Source of the DNA: an uncultured Verrucomicrobiales bacterium | GTDB lineage: Bacteria > Verrucomicrobiota > Verrucomicrobiia > Verrucomicrobiales > Akkermansiaceae | NCBI GenBank assembly: GCA_937893015.1 | Contig: CALBJX010000077.1 | Location: 1-64,000 of the forward strand | Reading direction: 5' to 3' | Length of the DNA: 64,000 bases | In this document: piece after piece, positions 15,970 to 25,847 of the stretch | How the letters are laid out: every line of letters begins with the position of its first letter | How positions within the stretch are numbered: the stretch's first letter is position 1 | Notes under the pieces: model-generated | Database searches by the model: none | What the model saw: the letters and a program-made list of their open reading frames with translations, nothing else | Told to the model about the DNA's origin: nothing | Made by a program: the position numbers and the translations under genes

Positions 15970-16851
15970 ATGACCGTTCTGCAATCTCTCATCCTCGGCC
16001 TGGTCGAGGGCCTGACCGAATACCTCCCCGTGAGCTCCACGGGCCACCTCATCATCACGCAATACCTGCTGGGCATCGGCAAATCCAACGCCATGGATGC
16101 CTTTGAAATCTGCGTGCAGGGCGGTGCCATTCTCGCCGTGCTGGGGCTCTACCGCCGCCGCGTCACGGAGATGATTCTCGGGCTGTTCGGCAAGAACCCC
16201 GCGGGTCTGCGACTGCTCATCAACATGATTGTGGGCTTCCTGCCCGCCATGGTCATCGGTCTGCTCTGCAATAAGTGGATTAAGGGCTACCTCTTCAATG
16301 CCGAGACCGTCTGCGTCACATGGGCGCTGGGCGGCATCGTGATTCTCCTCTACGTGCGCGCCCGCGCCAAGAGCGGCAAGGGATTCGAGGGCAAGGCGCT
16401 GGAAGAGCTCTCGTGGAAGGGTGCGCTGGGCGTGGGCTTCATGCAGTGCATCGCCATGATTCCCGGCACCAGCCGCAGTCTCATGACCATGCTCGGCGGT
16501 CTCTGCGTGGGTCTCAGCGTCGCCGCCGCCGTGGAGTTCAGTTTCCTGCTCGGTCTCATCACCCTCGGCGCCGCCACGGTGTACGACGCCTACAAGCACG
16601 GCGGCGAGATGATGACGGAAATCGGCTGGGCGCCCCTGCTCGCGGGTACCCTCATGGCCTGGGCAAGCGCCCTCGTTGCCGTCAAATGGATGGTCGGCTA
16701 CCTCAACCGCCACAGTCTCTCCCTCTTCGGCTGGTACCGCCTCGCCGCCGCCGCTGTCATGCTCGGCTTCATCTTCTGCGGTCTCGAGGTGAGTGCGGAT
16801 GAGCCCGAAGAGAGCCCGTCCGCTCCCGTTGAACAGACTGTTCAGGACTGA
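15970..16851 (+). CDS. uppP: Undecaprenyl-diphosphatase
   Basis: Recycles the lipid carrier of cell-wall synthesis by removing one phosphate from undecaprenyl diphosphate. 293 residues, about eight membrane segments. Both family motifs are seen: EGLTEYLPVSSTGH at residues 13-26 (Glu13/Glu17, Ser23, His26) and PGTSRS in the second half. The frame runs upstream to 15835, but the promoter and the conserved start MTVLQSLILG support ATG 15970. BacA-type loss leads to bacitracin sensitivity in other bacteria. It is convergent with the alpha-2-macroglobulin gene, with a shared hairpin between. Confidence 0.96.
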   Translation: MTVLQSLILGLVEGLTEYLPVSSTGHLIITQYLLGIGKSNAMDAFEICVQGGAILAVLGLYRRRVTEMILGLFGKNPAGLRLLINMIVGFLPAMVIGLLCNKWIKGYLFNAETVCVTWALGGIVILLYVRARAKSGKGFEGKALEELSWKGALGVGFMQCIAMIPGTSRSLMTMLGGLCVGLSVAAAVEFSFLLGLITLGAATVYDAYKHGGEMMTEIGWAPLLAGTLMAWASALVAVKWMVGYLNRHSLSLFGWYRLAAAAVMLGFIFCGLEVSADEPEESPSAPVEQTVQD

Positions 16852-16866
16852 TACTCTTAACCAAGT

Positions 16867-16902
16867 AAAAAGCGCGTCCGATACACCATCGGGCGCGCTT
16901 TT
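16867..16902. terminator. Bidirectional terminator, uppP / alpha-2-macroglobulin
   Basis: AAAAGCGCGTCCGAT paired with ATCGGGCGCGCTTTT around a 5-base loop. It is A-rich on one side and T-rich on the other, so it can serve both convergent genes. Confidence 0.85.
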
Positions 16903-16905
16903 GCT

Positions 16906-19900
16906 TTACTTGCTGATAATGACCGCATTCGGCGAGAGGCCGTGGGTTTGGGGCTCGTACATGAGCTGGGCTTGGGCGGGCGGGGCGACGGAGACGCCGG
17001 AGCGTTTCACGCGGGCGAAGTAGACCATGTTGAGCAGGTTGCGCCCGCCCCAGCGGGTGCAGAAGCCGCGCACGCGGTCGGCCAAAAATTCCTTGTTGTC
17101 GAAAGCCGCGCTCCACGGCACGAAGTCGATGCCCGCCGCCTGTGAGCGGATGGCGGGGTTGACAGCTTCCATGCAGGAGGGCAGAGAATCCTCCAACACG
17201 AGGTATTCCAGCTCGGGCGCGACCTTGGCGCAGGTGAGAGTCACGCGTACCACGTCGCCCACGTTAAACTCCTTGGCGGGCTCCCACTTGCCTTCCGCAT
17301 TCTTCTTTTCGTAGAGACGCGTCACCTGCAGCCCCTTTTCGGTGATACCGGGGTACTCCGTGCGGGTGGGCTTCGCCTTGGCGACGACGTTGACGTATGT
17401 CGTCCCCTGCTCCGCGGCAAAGGTATCCGCCGCGCTGCCGAGTTTCTGCCCGCGCGTGGCGAGCGTCAGGCGGGTGGCGCCGCTGCCGAGCTCCAGCGAG
17501 CGACCATCCGCAAGGCGCACGCTCGCCTTGGTCTCGCTCGCGGGCTGCGCACCGAGGTATTCGCGCAGGGCGATGAGCGTCCACGCACCCGTCCATGTGG
17601 AGGGGTGGCGGTAGTCGCGACCGCGGCTGCGCATCCATGTCAGGAAGGCGGCGTGGTGCCCGTCGGGCGTGCCGTGCAGAGCGAGCAACAGGCGGGCATC
17701 CTCTTGAATGCGCGTGGGCAGACAGCAGTAGAAGGGGCGGGGCTGCGCGTCCTGCTCGGCGGGCGGCTGCACCGCGTCGCGGAGCGCGGCGAGCATCGCG
17801 TCCTTGTCGCCCAGCGCACGCGCCACTTCGTAGCGCATCAGCGCACCCCAATGCTCGTAGCGCTTCTCTTTCACGGCCTTGTCCTTTTCGGCGCGGAGGT
17901 AGCCGCGCAGCTTGTCCATCTTGTCCTGCGGCACCGCGTAGGATTGCTCGGCGGCATAGGTCAGGATGAGCGCGGCATGAGCGGAAGCCCAGAGGCAGCT
18001 CTCGCGCCCGCCCTCCCAGTAGGAGAGCCCGCCGTCCTGCTGTTGGCGTTTGAAAATCCTGCGGATGCTGTCGGTGAGGTGCGTGTGGACCTCGGCGGCG
18101 GGAGTCTCCGCCATCTGCGGGCAGAAGGGGGCGAGGCGGTCATACATCAGCCACGGCAGCAGCCCCGTCGAGACCTGCTCCGTGCAGCCGTAGGGATAGC
18201 CGAGCACGAAGTCCGCAAAGCCCGCGAGATGCAGCAGCGGGTTGGCGGACAGCTCGAGGGTGAGCTCGCCGCGCTCGGACTCAGCGAGTTCAGGAGCGAG
18301 CATAGCAGCGGGCGAGAGCGACGGCAGCGTCCCCTGCCCCTCGGCGGCGAGCACGAGGTGGTGGTTTTCCTTCAGCAGCGGCGCGGGGAAGCGCACGGGG
18401 AACGCGCCCTCCACGGCATCGCTGCCCGCGGCGGCACGCGCCGTCCAGCGCAGGGTCATCTCCCCTTCCTCCTGCGGGGAAACCGCGAAGTAGAGCGTTC
18501 CCGTCTGCTGCGCGGCGAGACGGATGCTCTGCGTCTCGCCCGTGCTGAGCTGCACCTGCCACGTATCGTCCTTGTCCGTAGCGTTGGTGAGGGTCAGCGG
18601 CAGCAGCAGGCGGTCGCCCGTGCTCATGAAGAGCGGCGTGCCCGCCGTGAGCATCACGGGCTGACGCACCTCGAAACTCGTGTCGGCGTTGCCGAAGCGG
18701 TCGCCCTCTGCATCCGCTGCCGTGCAGAAGAGGCGGTAGCGCGTCAGGGTATCGGGCACGCGGAAGGTGCAGGAGAAGCGCCCCTCCGCATCGCTTTCCG
18801 TCGCGGCGCTCCAGACGGCGACAGGGGTAAAGTTGCGGCGCACGGCGGGCTCAGGGGCACCCCCTTCGGCGGCTTCCGCCCCATCCGCATCCCCCGCCAA
18901 ACAGGCTTGAACGGGAGCAGGTGCAGCGGCACACTCATCGGCGACGGCAAAGTTAGCCGCCATCGGCGCGGCAGCCTTGGTCTTCCGCATCCTCGCGCCG
19001 TTGCTGCGGTCATCCGCATCCATGCCGTAGCCGATTTCAAAGAGTCCGCGCCCGACCTCGGCAGCTTTCCAGCGGCCATCCGCCGTCCATTCCCCCTGCC
19101 AAAGCCCCGTCCATTCCGAGGAATGGTGTTCAAAAGCCCAGCGAGCCTCATCCCGCCCCCAATGGAGCAGGCCGTAGTTATGACGGAAGAGCGAGAAAGC
19201 GCGCTGCCAGTCCGGCAGCGTCTTGCCGCCCGATACACTCAGCATGCCTTCATCCACCGCAAAGAGTAGCACGCGCGCCTTGAGCGCCGCGCCGTCCGCC
19301 GCGCGGGTGACGCGCCCCTGCACCGTCAGCTCCCCGCCGGGAGGCACTGTCTCGGCGGACAGCTCGGTCGTGACGTTCAGCGTGCGGGCGGCATCGCGGC
19401 GATAGACGGAGGTACGCCCCCCTGCCACGGCGGTGTATTCCCCCTTGGCATCGGGATAGGGCAAGCCCAGTTCAACCTGACAATCCCCGGCGGGCAAGGC
19501 TCCCTCCGGCAGTTGCAGCGGGTGCTCGCCCTGCTCCACACGGACGGGATAAAGCGTCGTCCCCTGCGCCCCCTGCACCAAGGCATAGCCCTGCCCCGCC
19601 CGTGTGGAGGTGGCGATGAGTGCACCCTCCTCGTCGCGGAGTTCCACGCGCTCCTTCGGCTCGTCCTCGCGGGATGCACTCCATGAATACAGCGGCATCG
19701 TGCGGCGGAAGTCATGCCCCGCGGCATCGCGCCCCGTCCAAACGACCTTCACATCCTGATGGTGCTCAAACACAGAGCTCAGGTCAAAGGGCTGATTCAC
19801 CCCCACGCTGTCGTTCGCGGGGAAGCGGACATCCCCCTCCCACAGCGTCTCCCGCTTGGGGCTGCGACGCACCACGCCGTTGGGGAACACGGTTTTCTCC

Positions 19901-22803
19901 ATCCTTTCCCCCGTCAGCACGCCGTGCAGGGTCTGTTCATACTCCAGCGGCGGCTCGTTCCCCTCCGCCGTGAAACGGCACAGGCGCAGGCGGTCATCCG
20001 CGCGATGCAGCTCGAAATCCGCGAACGCACCGCGCGTCTGCATCACGGCGTGCCGCACCTCCTCGCGGTCGTTGGAGACAGCGACCGAGGCCATCACATA
20101 CACCACGGGGGTATCGGGTGTTTCTTCCCCCCTGGGAGGAATGACCGCCAGCGGGCACTCATAGCTCGCGCTGCCGTCCGCGTCCGTCGTCAGCGTCGTG
20201 CGCAGGACATCGCCTTCCGCCGAGCCCAAGCAGGCATCGGAAGTAAGCTCCAGCTCCACCTTGGCCCCCGCGAGGGGCGTGCCGTTGTAATCCCGCGCCG
20301 TCACCATGCAACGGTAGCGGTCGGGGCAGACGGGCTTCATCTCGCAGCTTGTCTTGATATCAAAGGAATCGCGGCGGAAGACCTCCGAGCGCACGGCGTG
20401 GCTCCCCAAGGTCTGACGCGGGCCCTGTTTCGGGCGTAGGGAGAAGCGGTAAAAGCCCGTCACATCCTCCTCGCCGTCGGGAAGCTCGAAGCTGACCTCA
20501 AACGAGCCGTAGGCATCGGGCTGCACGGTCTGCACCGCGAGCTTGTTGCCGCCGGGGGCCTGAACAGTCAGCTCCAGAGGTGCCGTCAGCGTGCGGGAAT
20601 GTTGCCCCTCCACACGGCGTTGCAAGCCGAAGAGATGCACGGTCTCGCCGGGGCGGTAGAGAGCGCGGTCGCTGAGCAGCTGCACCTTGTTCGAGGCCTC
20701 TTCCTCGCGCGGACGACAACCGAGGCTATACTCCTGTAGCAGCACGTCATCCCCCGCCTCAATCACCATCAGCTCGCTCCGCTCCCGCGGGGCATCGGGG
20801 ATGGCGGCGTAGCCCTGTTTCAGCGCGATACTCTCCCCGACACGATGCACCTGTCCCTCTTCGGGCATCAGACCATCTGCCGTGCGGCACACGAGAACAA
20901 CGTTCTCCTCCGCCCGTGCGCAAAGCCCCGTGACGTTCACGAACACCATCTGCTCCTTCGTCACGTCCTCCGCCGTCAGCCCCACGGACTGCGCGAGAGC
21001 GACAACCTCGTCCGTGGGAATCAGACGCAGGCGCAGGACATACACGCCCGGTGCCGCCGTGCCGCCCGCCAGTTCATCCATGGACAGGGGCAGCGTCGCA
21101 GTGGCATAGCGCCCCGCCGCATCGACAGGCAGCGAGCGGGTGCCCACGTTCTCGCCGCTCGCCAGCAGGGCTTGCAACGCGGCGCACTCCGGGCTGTACC
21201 CCCGCATCTGCCTCCGCAGGTTTTTCACGGCTTCTGCCTTGTGCGGTTCCAGCCCGGCGCGGGCGCGGGCATCCGACAAAGCAGCATCGTAAAGAGATAA
21301 ATCGGGAAAATGGTGGTGTGCCAAGCGGCGGAAAAGCTCCAGATGCTCGGCGGCGGCAGCGGCGTTCCAGCGGTAGGTACTCACCTCCAGCCGTGCGCAG
21401 GAATCCGTGTGCAGCTCCAGCGTGCGGTCGCCGTGGCGGGACACCGTCACGCAACGTTCGGGTGCCAGCCCGCCTATCGTCGTCACCGTCGGGCGCAGCA
21501 CGCCCAAGGTCACGCGGTGGCGCAGAGTTTTCTCGAAAGCCAGCCCCAAGGCGGAGGTCAGCGAGCCTTGCGGCAGCTCAGCCTCCATCGTGCAAGGCTC
21601 CTCGGCCTCCACCCGCATCAGCATCATCTCCGTCAGCGCGGGGTTCTCATAGCTCCATTGCTCGCGCGAGCCGTTCCCGCCGTTGCGGTAGACAGGGAGA
21701 ACCGGCGTCTCCTCCTCCGTCTCTCGGAGAGCGGGGTCGAACACCACGCGAATGGTCTTCCCCTTGTAGGTGAGGGTGCGGGTCAGCACGCCGTCCTTCT
21801 CCTCCGCCTCCCCCGCCGTCGCCGTCAGCTCGGCATCGGGTGCCGCCGAGGGGTCGCCGACGCGCAGGGTCATCGCGCGGAAGAAAGCGGGCAAATCCGC
21901 CTGCCGCACGGGGGCGTTGAAGCGGAGAGCCAGCAGCGTTTTCCCCTCGCTTTCCTTGTCGCGCCCCTGCGCCAAGGCCGCGCAAAGGTAGGGCTCCGCA
22001 TCCATCTGCACGATGCAGTCATCCGCCGCATAGCCGCGGCCGCCCTCGCAGCCGAGCTGCCACAGGGTATCCGCGGGGAGCGTTTCATCGGGCACCACCA
22101 GCACACAGTGCGGCAGAACGCTCTCCTCCGTCATCTGTTCCAAGGCCGTTCCGCCCATTTGTTCCGCCAGTTGCGCCAAGAAAGCCGCGCTCACGCCGTG
22201 TTTCAGGCGGGCAGGCTCGGCGTGGGCGGACACGCGCCGCAGCGGGGGCTGCTTGCCGTTCCCTATCTCCGCAAAACGCACTTCCTGAAAGAAGAAGCGC
22301 AGGCCGAGTTCGGGGCTCAACGCCTCCCGCGCGCGGAAACGGCCGTTGTGCTCCCCCGCCAACACGGCGGCGCAGCCCTGCGGCAGCATCACCCGCTGAC
22401 AGACGCCCCAAGGAATATCGGGCACACGCAGTTCGGGAATCGCCGCATCCACCTCGCGCCCGCTGAGATAGGTCGTGCCGGGTTTCAGGCGCACATGGTA
22501 GGTTGTCCCCGCGTAGGTGTTTTCGGGCGGGCAGACGGCGAGGGTGTCTTGGTCGCGCCACTGCGTCGCGGGTTCGCTCTCGCCATCCCCGGAAAACACC
22601 AGCATCTTGCGCCCTGCCGCCTTGGGGTCGGTCGTCTGCCCCTCCTGCACCGTGCTCAGGCTCACCACGGGCTCCGGGAAGGTAATGTTAAAACTCCCGT
22701 CCGCCCCTTGGCGAACCGACACCGAATCAGCCGCACCTGCCCCCGCCGTCAGCAGGAGCAGCACCGCCGTCAAAAACTGTCGTATCACACGCTTGTTCAG
22801 CAT
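16906..22803 (-). CDS. Bacterial alpha-2-macroglobulin (MG2 type)
   Basis: 1965 residues, one of the longest genes here. Signal peptide to about residue 24 (LTAGAGAA). Then many beta-sandwich MG domains, an MG2/bait-type region, the ALYRPGETVHLFG motif, and a terpenoid-cyclase-like thioester domain with YPYGCTEQ. Cys1540 and the Gln two residues past the Thr match the C-x-E-Q thioester of E. coli YfhM (CLEQ there). It should trap host or rival proteases covalently in the periplasm. YfhM-type genes often sit next to pbpC, but none is seen here. It has its own promoter. Confidence 0.92.
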   Translation of the reverse strand: MLNKRVIRQFLTAVLLLLTAGAGAADSVSVRQGADGSFNITFPEPVVSLSTVQEGQTTDPKAAGRKMLVFSGDGESEPATQWRDQDTLAVCPPENTYAGTTYHVRLKPGTTYLSGREVDAAIPELRVPDIPWGVCQRVMLPQGCAAVLAGEHNGRFRAREALSPELGLRFFFQEVRFAEIGNGKQPPLRRVSAHAEPARLKHGVSAAFLAQLAEQMGGTALEQMTEESVLPHCVLVVPDETLPADTLWQLGCEGGRGYAADDCIVQMDAEPYLCAALAQGRDKESEGKTLLALRFNAPVRQADLPAFFRAMTLRVGDPSAAPDAELTATAGEAEEKDGVLTRTLTYKGKTIRVVFDPALRETEEETPVLPVYRNGGNGSREQWSYENPALTEMMLMRVEAEEPCTMEAELPQGSLTSALGLAFEKTLRHRVTLGVLRPTVTTIGGLAPERCVTVSRHGDRTLELHTDSCARLEVSTYRWNAAAAAEHLELFRRLAHHHFPDLSLYDAALSDARARAGLEPHKAEAVKNLRRQMRGYSPECAALQALLASGENVGTRSLPVDAAGRYATATLPLSMDELAGGTAAPGVYVLRLRLIPTDEVVALAQSVGLTAEDVTKEQMVFVNVTGLCARAEENVVLVCRTADGLMPEEGQVHRVGESIALKQGYAAIPDAPRERSELMVIEAGDDVLLQEYSLGCRPREEEASNKVQLLSDRALYRPGETVHLFGLQRRVEGQHSRTLTAPLELTVQAPGGNKLAVQTVQPDAYGSFEVSFELPDGEEDVTGFYRFSLRPKQGPRQTLGSHAVRSEVFRRDSFDIKTSCEMKPVCPDRYRCMVTARDYNGTPLAGAKVELELTSDACLGSAEGDVLRTTLTTDADGSASYECPLAVIPPRGEETPDTPVVYVMASVAVSNDREEVRHAVMQTRGAFADFELHRADDRLRLCRFTAEGNEPPLEYEQTLHGVLTGERMEKTVFPNGVVRRSPKRETLWEGDVRFPANDSVGVNQPFDLSSVFEHHQDVKVVWTGRDAAGHDFRRTMPLYSWSASREDEPKERVELRDEEGALIATSTRAGQGYALVQGAQGTTLYPVRVEQGEHPLQLPEGALPAGDCQVELGLPYPDAKGEYTAVAGGRTSVYRRDAARTLNVTTELSAETVPPGGELTVQGRVTRAADGAALKARVLLFAVDEGMLSVSGGKTLPDWQRAFSLFRHNYGLLHWGRDEARWAFEHHSSEWTGLWQGEWTADGRWKAAEVGRGLFEIGYGMDADDRSNGARMRKTKAAAPMAANFAVADECAAAPAPVQACLAGDADGAEAAEGGAPEPAVRRNFTPVAVWSAATESDAEGRFSCTFRVPDTLTRYRLFCTAADAEGDRFGNADTSFEVRQPVMLTAGTPLFMSTGDRLLLPLTLTNATDKDDTWQVQLSTGETQSIRLAAQQTGTLYFAVSPQEEGEMTLRWTARAAAGSDAVEGAFPVRFPAPLLKENHHLVLAAEGQGTLPSLSPAAMLAPELAESERGELTLELSANPLLHLAGFADFVLGYPYGCTEQVSTGLLPWLMYDRLAPFCPQMAETPAAEVHTHLTDSIRRIFKRQQQDGGLSYWEGGRESCLWASAHAALILTYAAEQSYAVPQDKMDKLRGYLRAEKDKAVKEKRYEHWGALMRYEVARALGDKDAMLAALRDAVQPPAEQDAQPRPFYCCLPTRIQEDARLLLALHGTPDGHHAAFLTWMRSRGRDYRHPSTWTGAWTLIALREYLGAQPASETKASVRLADGRSLELGSGATRLTLATRGQKLGSAADTFAAEQGTTYVNVVAKAKPTRTEYPGITEKGLQVTRLYEKKNAEGKWEPAKEFNVGDVVRVTLTCAKVAPELEYLVLEDSLPSCMEAVNPAIRSQAAGIDFVPWSAAFDNKEFLADRVRGFCTRWGGRNLLNMVYFARVKRSGVSVAPPAQAQLMYEPQTHGLSPNAVIISK

Positions 22804-22809
22804 GCTCTC

Positions 22810-22838
22810 ATGCTAGCGCATGCCCGTGGTAATAGCAA
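22810..22838 (-). promoter_or_regulatory. Promoter of alpha-2-macroglobulin gene
   Basis: Minus strand TTGCTA (22833-22838), 17-base spacer, TAGCAT (22810-22815), 6 bases to ATG. Confidence 0.75.
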
Positions 22839-22903
22839 GTGAGATGTGCGATATAGGGGAAGTTTTTTCACGCTTACGCTCGCCCCCGCGCTGTGCACAA
22901 AAC

Positions 22904-22934
22904 AGCCCTGTCTGACGGCACGTCAGACAGGGCT
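22904..22934 (-). terminator. Terminator of tig, TCTGACG core
   Basis: Perfect 14-base stem AGCCCTGTCTGACG around a 3-base loop. It lies between the tig stop codon and the next promoter. Confidence 0.85.
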
Positions 22935-22943
22935 TGTCATTTC

Positions 22944-23003
22944 GCGCGGCTATGCCGCGCCATTATTTACAAATTGTAATTTGTAACTTGTAATTTGTAA
23001 TTC
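22944..23003. repeat. Heptad repeat plus GC hairpin downstream of tig
   Basis: A CGCGGCTATGCCGCG hairpin, then four copies of TTGTAAY in 7-base register ending in TTCCC just before the tig stop codon. Confidence 0.75.
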
Positions 23004-23007
23004 CCTT

Positions 23008-24315
23008 TTACGCTTCGGCGGTGGTCACCTTGGCGTTGCGGGCGAGCAGGTCCAGCACCTTGGAGGTGATGATGGACAGGCGGATGCCCGTGATGCGGTT
23101 CTCGCGCTGGAGCTTGCGGGCGAAGTTGCGCAGGTTCTTCTCGCCCTGCTGCTCGGCCATGGAAGCGATGGCGTTCATCACCTCGCCGTCGGTGGCCATG
23201 ATGCTCTCCTTGCGGGCAATCTCCTGCAGGGCGAAGTAGACGCGCAGGTTGCGCTCCGTCTCGGCCTTGCATTCTTCCTTCAGGGCGTCCATGTCCTTGG
23301 CGATGTCGTAGTTACCGGCCTGAATGGCGGCGTAGACCTTGCGCTGGACAGTCTGCTCGTTCTCGCGCTCGATGAGGTCGGCGGGGAGGGCGAAGCTGAG
23401 CTGGTCGGCGAGCTTCTCGGAAATCTGGTCGGCCTTGGACTCGTCGTTGGCGCGTTCCTTGTTGCTCTTGAGGTTCTCCTTGACGATTTCCTTAATCTCG
23501 TCGAGGCTCTTGCCGGGCAGAGCGCCCGCAAAGAGGTCGGGAGTGATTTCGGGAACAATCTTCTCGCGGATTTCCTTCACGGTGATGTGGAAGCACACAT
23601 CCTTGCCCTGCAGAGACTCGATGGGGAAGTCCGCCTTCATGGTGACGGTGACATCCTTGGTGTCACCCGCGGAGAGACCGACGACGCCCTCGGCAAGGCC
23701 GGGCATGAAGGTATCCTCTTCCAGAGACAGCCAGTGACCATCGCGGCCTTCCATGAAGCCAACGGGCTTGCCGCAGAACTCGGCGGTGGGCTGGCCTTCG
23801 ACCGTGGTCTTGAAGTCGATGACGGCGATATCGCCCATGGCACCCGCGCGCTCGCACACCTCGTGCTTGGCGGAAGCCTCGGCATACTTCTGCATCGTCT
23901 CATCCACCTCAGCGTCCGTCACCTCCGTGGAGGGAACGCTCACCTCAAGGCCCATGTACTCGGGCAGCTCGAAGGAGGGAACAATCGTGAGCGTGGAGCT
24001 CAGCGTGTAGGAGCCGTCCTCGGCCACCTTACCCTCGGGCGTGCCGAAGTCCAGCACCTTGAGCTCGGGGTTCTGCTCCAGAGCCTTCTCTTGGATGTCG
24101 CTCTTAAGCTCGTAGTCGAGGGCGTCAGCGATATCGGAGGCATAACGCTTGGCAACGACGCTCTTGGGGGCCTTGCCGGGGCGGAAACCGGGGATGCGGG
24201 CGTTGGCGGAATAGCTCTTGATGATGGTGTCCTTGATGGCACTCACTTCTTCTGCCGTGGCGCTCGCCTGCAGCGTCGCCTGACAATCGCTCGTCTTGTT
24301 AATGGTGATATCCAT
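23008..24315 (-). CDS. tig: Trigger factor (ribosome-associated chaperone and prolyl isomerase)
   Basis: 435 residues, the usual length. N-terminal ribosome-binding domain has the signature IPGFRPGKAPKSVV. The FKBP-type PPIase domain is in the middle (about 150-245: GDIAVIDFKTTVEGQ, then FMPGLAEGVVGLSAGD). A long helical C-terminal chaperone arm follows. It binds nascent chains at the ribosome exit tunnel. Its gene stands alone; clpP/clpX, often next to tig, are not here. An imperfect palindrome AAACGCGCGTTT lies at about 24345, 30 bases upstream, of unknown meaning. Confidence 0.95.
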   Translation of the reverse strand: MDITINKTSDCQATLQASATAEEVSAIKDTIIKSYSANARIPGFRPGKAPKSVVAKRYASDIADALDYELKSDIQEKALEQNPELKVLDFGTPEGKVAEDGSYTLSSTLTIVPSFELPEYMGLEVSVPSTEVTDAEVDETMQKYAEASAKHEVCERAGAMGDIAVIDFKTTVEGQPTAEFCGKPVGFMEGRDGHWLSLEEDTFMPGLAEGVVGLSAGDTKDVTVTMKADFPIESLQGKDVCFHITVKEIREKIVPEITPDLFAGALPGKSLDEIKEIVKENLKSNKERANDESKADQISEKLADQLSFALPADLIERENEQTVQRKVYAAIQAGNYDIAKDMDALKEECKAETERNLRVYFALQEIARKESIMATDGEVMNAIASMAEQQGEKNLRNFARKLQRENRITGIRLSIITSKVLDLLARNAKVTTAEA

Positions 24316-24413
24316 AGCTGTTTTTAGTGTGAAAAGGGTGTAAAAAACGCGCGTTTATTATGCACACCGCGGGGAAAAAGGCAAGCGTATAGTGAAGCAT
24401 GACAAGATTTGTG

Positions 24414-24588
24414 ATAAGAAATAGGAGGTTTGAAATTTTTGATTTGGAAATTTTGTGCGACGGAACGCCGCAGGGATAGAAAAGCCTGTCTGACGCATGA
24501 GTCAGACAGGCTTCCTCATTTCGCACCAATAGGTGCGCGAATTCTCTCAATCACAAATCTCAGATCACCTATCCCAAATCTCGGCGTT
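24414..24588. repeat. Heptad-armed inverted element between rlmI and tig
   Basis: Left arm about 24414-24461 (words such as GATTTGT, GATAAGA) and right arm about 24548-24588 (AATCAC/AAATCTC words) are imperfect inverted complements in 7-base register. The rlmI terminator lies between them. The arms are close relatives of those at 62147-62323. Confidence 0.7.
24482..24513 (-). terminator. Terminator of rlmI-like gene, GTCTGAC core
   Basis: Perfect 13-base stem AAGCCTGTCTGAC with a 6-base loop. Confidence 0.85.
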
Positions 24589-24591
24589 CTT

Positions 24592-25779
24592 TTACCGCCC
24601 GGGCACCATCTCGAAAGTGAAGCCTTTGAGGTACTCCGTCTCGGGGATGTTGAGCAGCACGGGGTGATCAGGGCTCTGCCCGTGGCTCTGAATGAGGCGC
24701 AGGGTGCTGTGGCCGTCCACGGCGGCGGCGGCGATAGTGTCGCGGAAAATGGCGGTGCTGGCGTGGTGCGAGCAGCAGAAGGAGGACAGGATACCGCCCA
24801 CGGGGAGCATCTGCATGGCACGCAGGTGAATCTCTTTGTAGCCGCGAAGCGCACCATCGAGGCTCTTCTTGTTGCGGGTGAAGCTGGGCGGGTCCAGAAT
24901 AATCATGTCCCACTTGGGGTCCGCGCCGCCGTTGCGCACGGCATCGCTCTCGCGCTTCAGGAAATCAAAGGCGTTCTCGCAAATGCCCTCCACCTGCACG
25001 CCGTTAAGCTCGGCATTGGAGCGCAGGGAGGCGATGGCGTCCTCGGAAATATCCACCGCGGTCACGCTGGCAGCACCGGCCTTCGCACAGGCGAGGGCAA
25101 AGCCGCCCTGATTGGTGAAGCAGTCCAACACGCGGCGCCCCTTGGCAAACTTCGCCACATCGGCGTAGTTCTGCATCTGGTCGAGATAGAGCCCCGTTTT
25201 CTGCCCTGTGGCGAGGTCCACGAGGAACTTGATGCCGCGCCCCGTGCCCACAAAGGGTTCGGGCTGCTCGCCCACGGCCACATAGGTCTCGGGCTCAATA
25301 CCCTCGGCGGCCAGCATGGGGGAGTCGTTGCGGACGATGATGGAACGCGGGCGGAAAAGGTCGTTCAGAATATCGCGGATGAGGCCGAGGCGCAGGTACA
25401 TGGCAATCGTGAGCGTCTGCACCACGAGCACGTCCTTGTACTTGTCCACGATGAGGCCGGGCAGGCCGTCGCTCTCGCTCCACACGACGCGCATCATCTC
25501 CTCCCCCGGCAGGTAGCGTTCGCGCAGGGTCATGGCCTGCGAGATGCGGCGGGCAAAGAAATCGCGGTCGAGGTCCTGCTTGCGGCGGGAGAAGCGGCGC
25601 GCCACAATCTGCGAATGCGGATTGTACATGGCAGAGCCGAGGTAGTGATCGCGCTGGTCCTTCAGCAGCACCACGTCGCCGGGCTTCGGATTGCCGAAAA
25701 CGGTGCGAACCTCCGTGCCGTACACCCAGTCGTGTCCGTGAAAAATGCGAGCCTTGGGAGCGATAATCAAACCTGCCAT
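24592..25779 (-). CDS. rlmI: RlmI-type 23S rRNA cytosine-C5 methyltransferase
   Basis: 395 residues. N-terminal PUA-like RNA-binding domain (about 1-75), a linker domain, then a SAM-dependent Rossmann methyltransferase: motif I CFTNQGGFALACAKAG, VTAVDIS, the target-base motif DPPSFTRNKKS, and SSFCCSHH, where a cysteine is expected to attack the cytosine ring. E. coli RlmI methylates C1962 of 23S rRNA. Exact target here is inferred. Confidence 0.88.
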   Translation of the reverse strand: MAGLIIAPKARIFHGHDWVYGTEVRTVFGNPKPGDVVLLKDQRDHYLGSAMYNPHSQIVARRFSRRKQDLDRDFFARRISQAMTLRERYLPGEEMMRVVWSESDGLPGLIVDKYKDVLVVQTLTIAMYLRLGLIRDILNDLFRPRSIIVRNDSPMLAAEGIEPETYVAVGEQPEPFVGTGRGIKFLVDLATGQKTGLYLDQMQNYADVAKFAKGRRVLDCFTNQGGFALACAKAGAASVTAVDISEDAIASLRSNAELNGVQVEGICENAFDFLKRESDAVRNGGADPKWDMIILDPPSFTRNKKSLDGALRGYKEIHLRAMQMLPVGGILSSFCCSHHASTAIFRDTIAAAAVDGHSTLRLIQSHGQSPDHPVLLNIPETEYLKGFTFEMVPGR

Positions 25780-25788
25780 AACGCGGGC

Positions 25789-25817
25789 ATTGTAGCCGAT
25801 GATGCGGCCGGAATCAA
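25789..25817 (-). promoter_or_regulatory. Promoter of rlmI-like gene
   Basis: Minus strand TTGATT (25812-25817), 17-base spacer, TACAAT (25789-25794), 9 bases to ATG. Confidence 0.75.
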
Positions 25818-25847
25818 GCCAAATCCTGTCAGGCTGACGCGCCCGGT

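Noticed and set aside
24345..24356. AAACGCGCGTTT upstream of tig as a CIRCE or heat-shock operator
   Set aside because: No 9-base inverted arms of CIRCE; simple palindrome, significance unproven.
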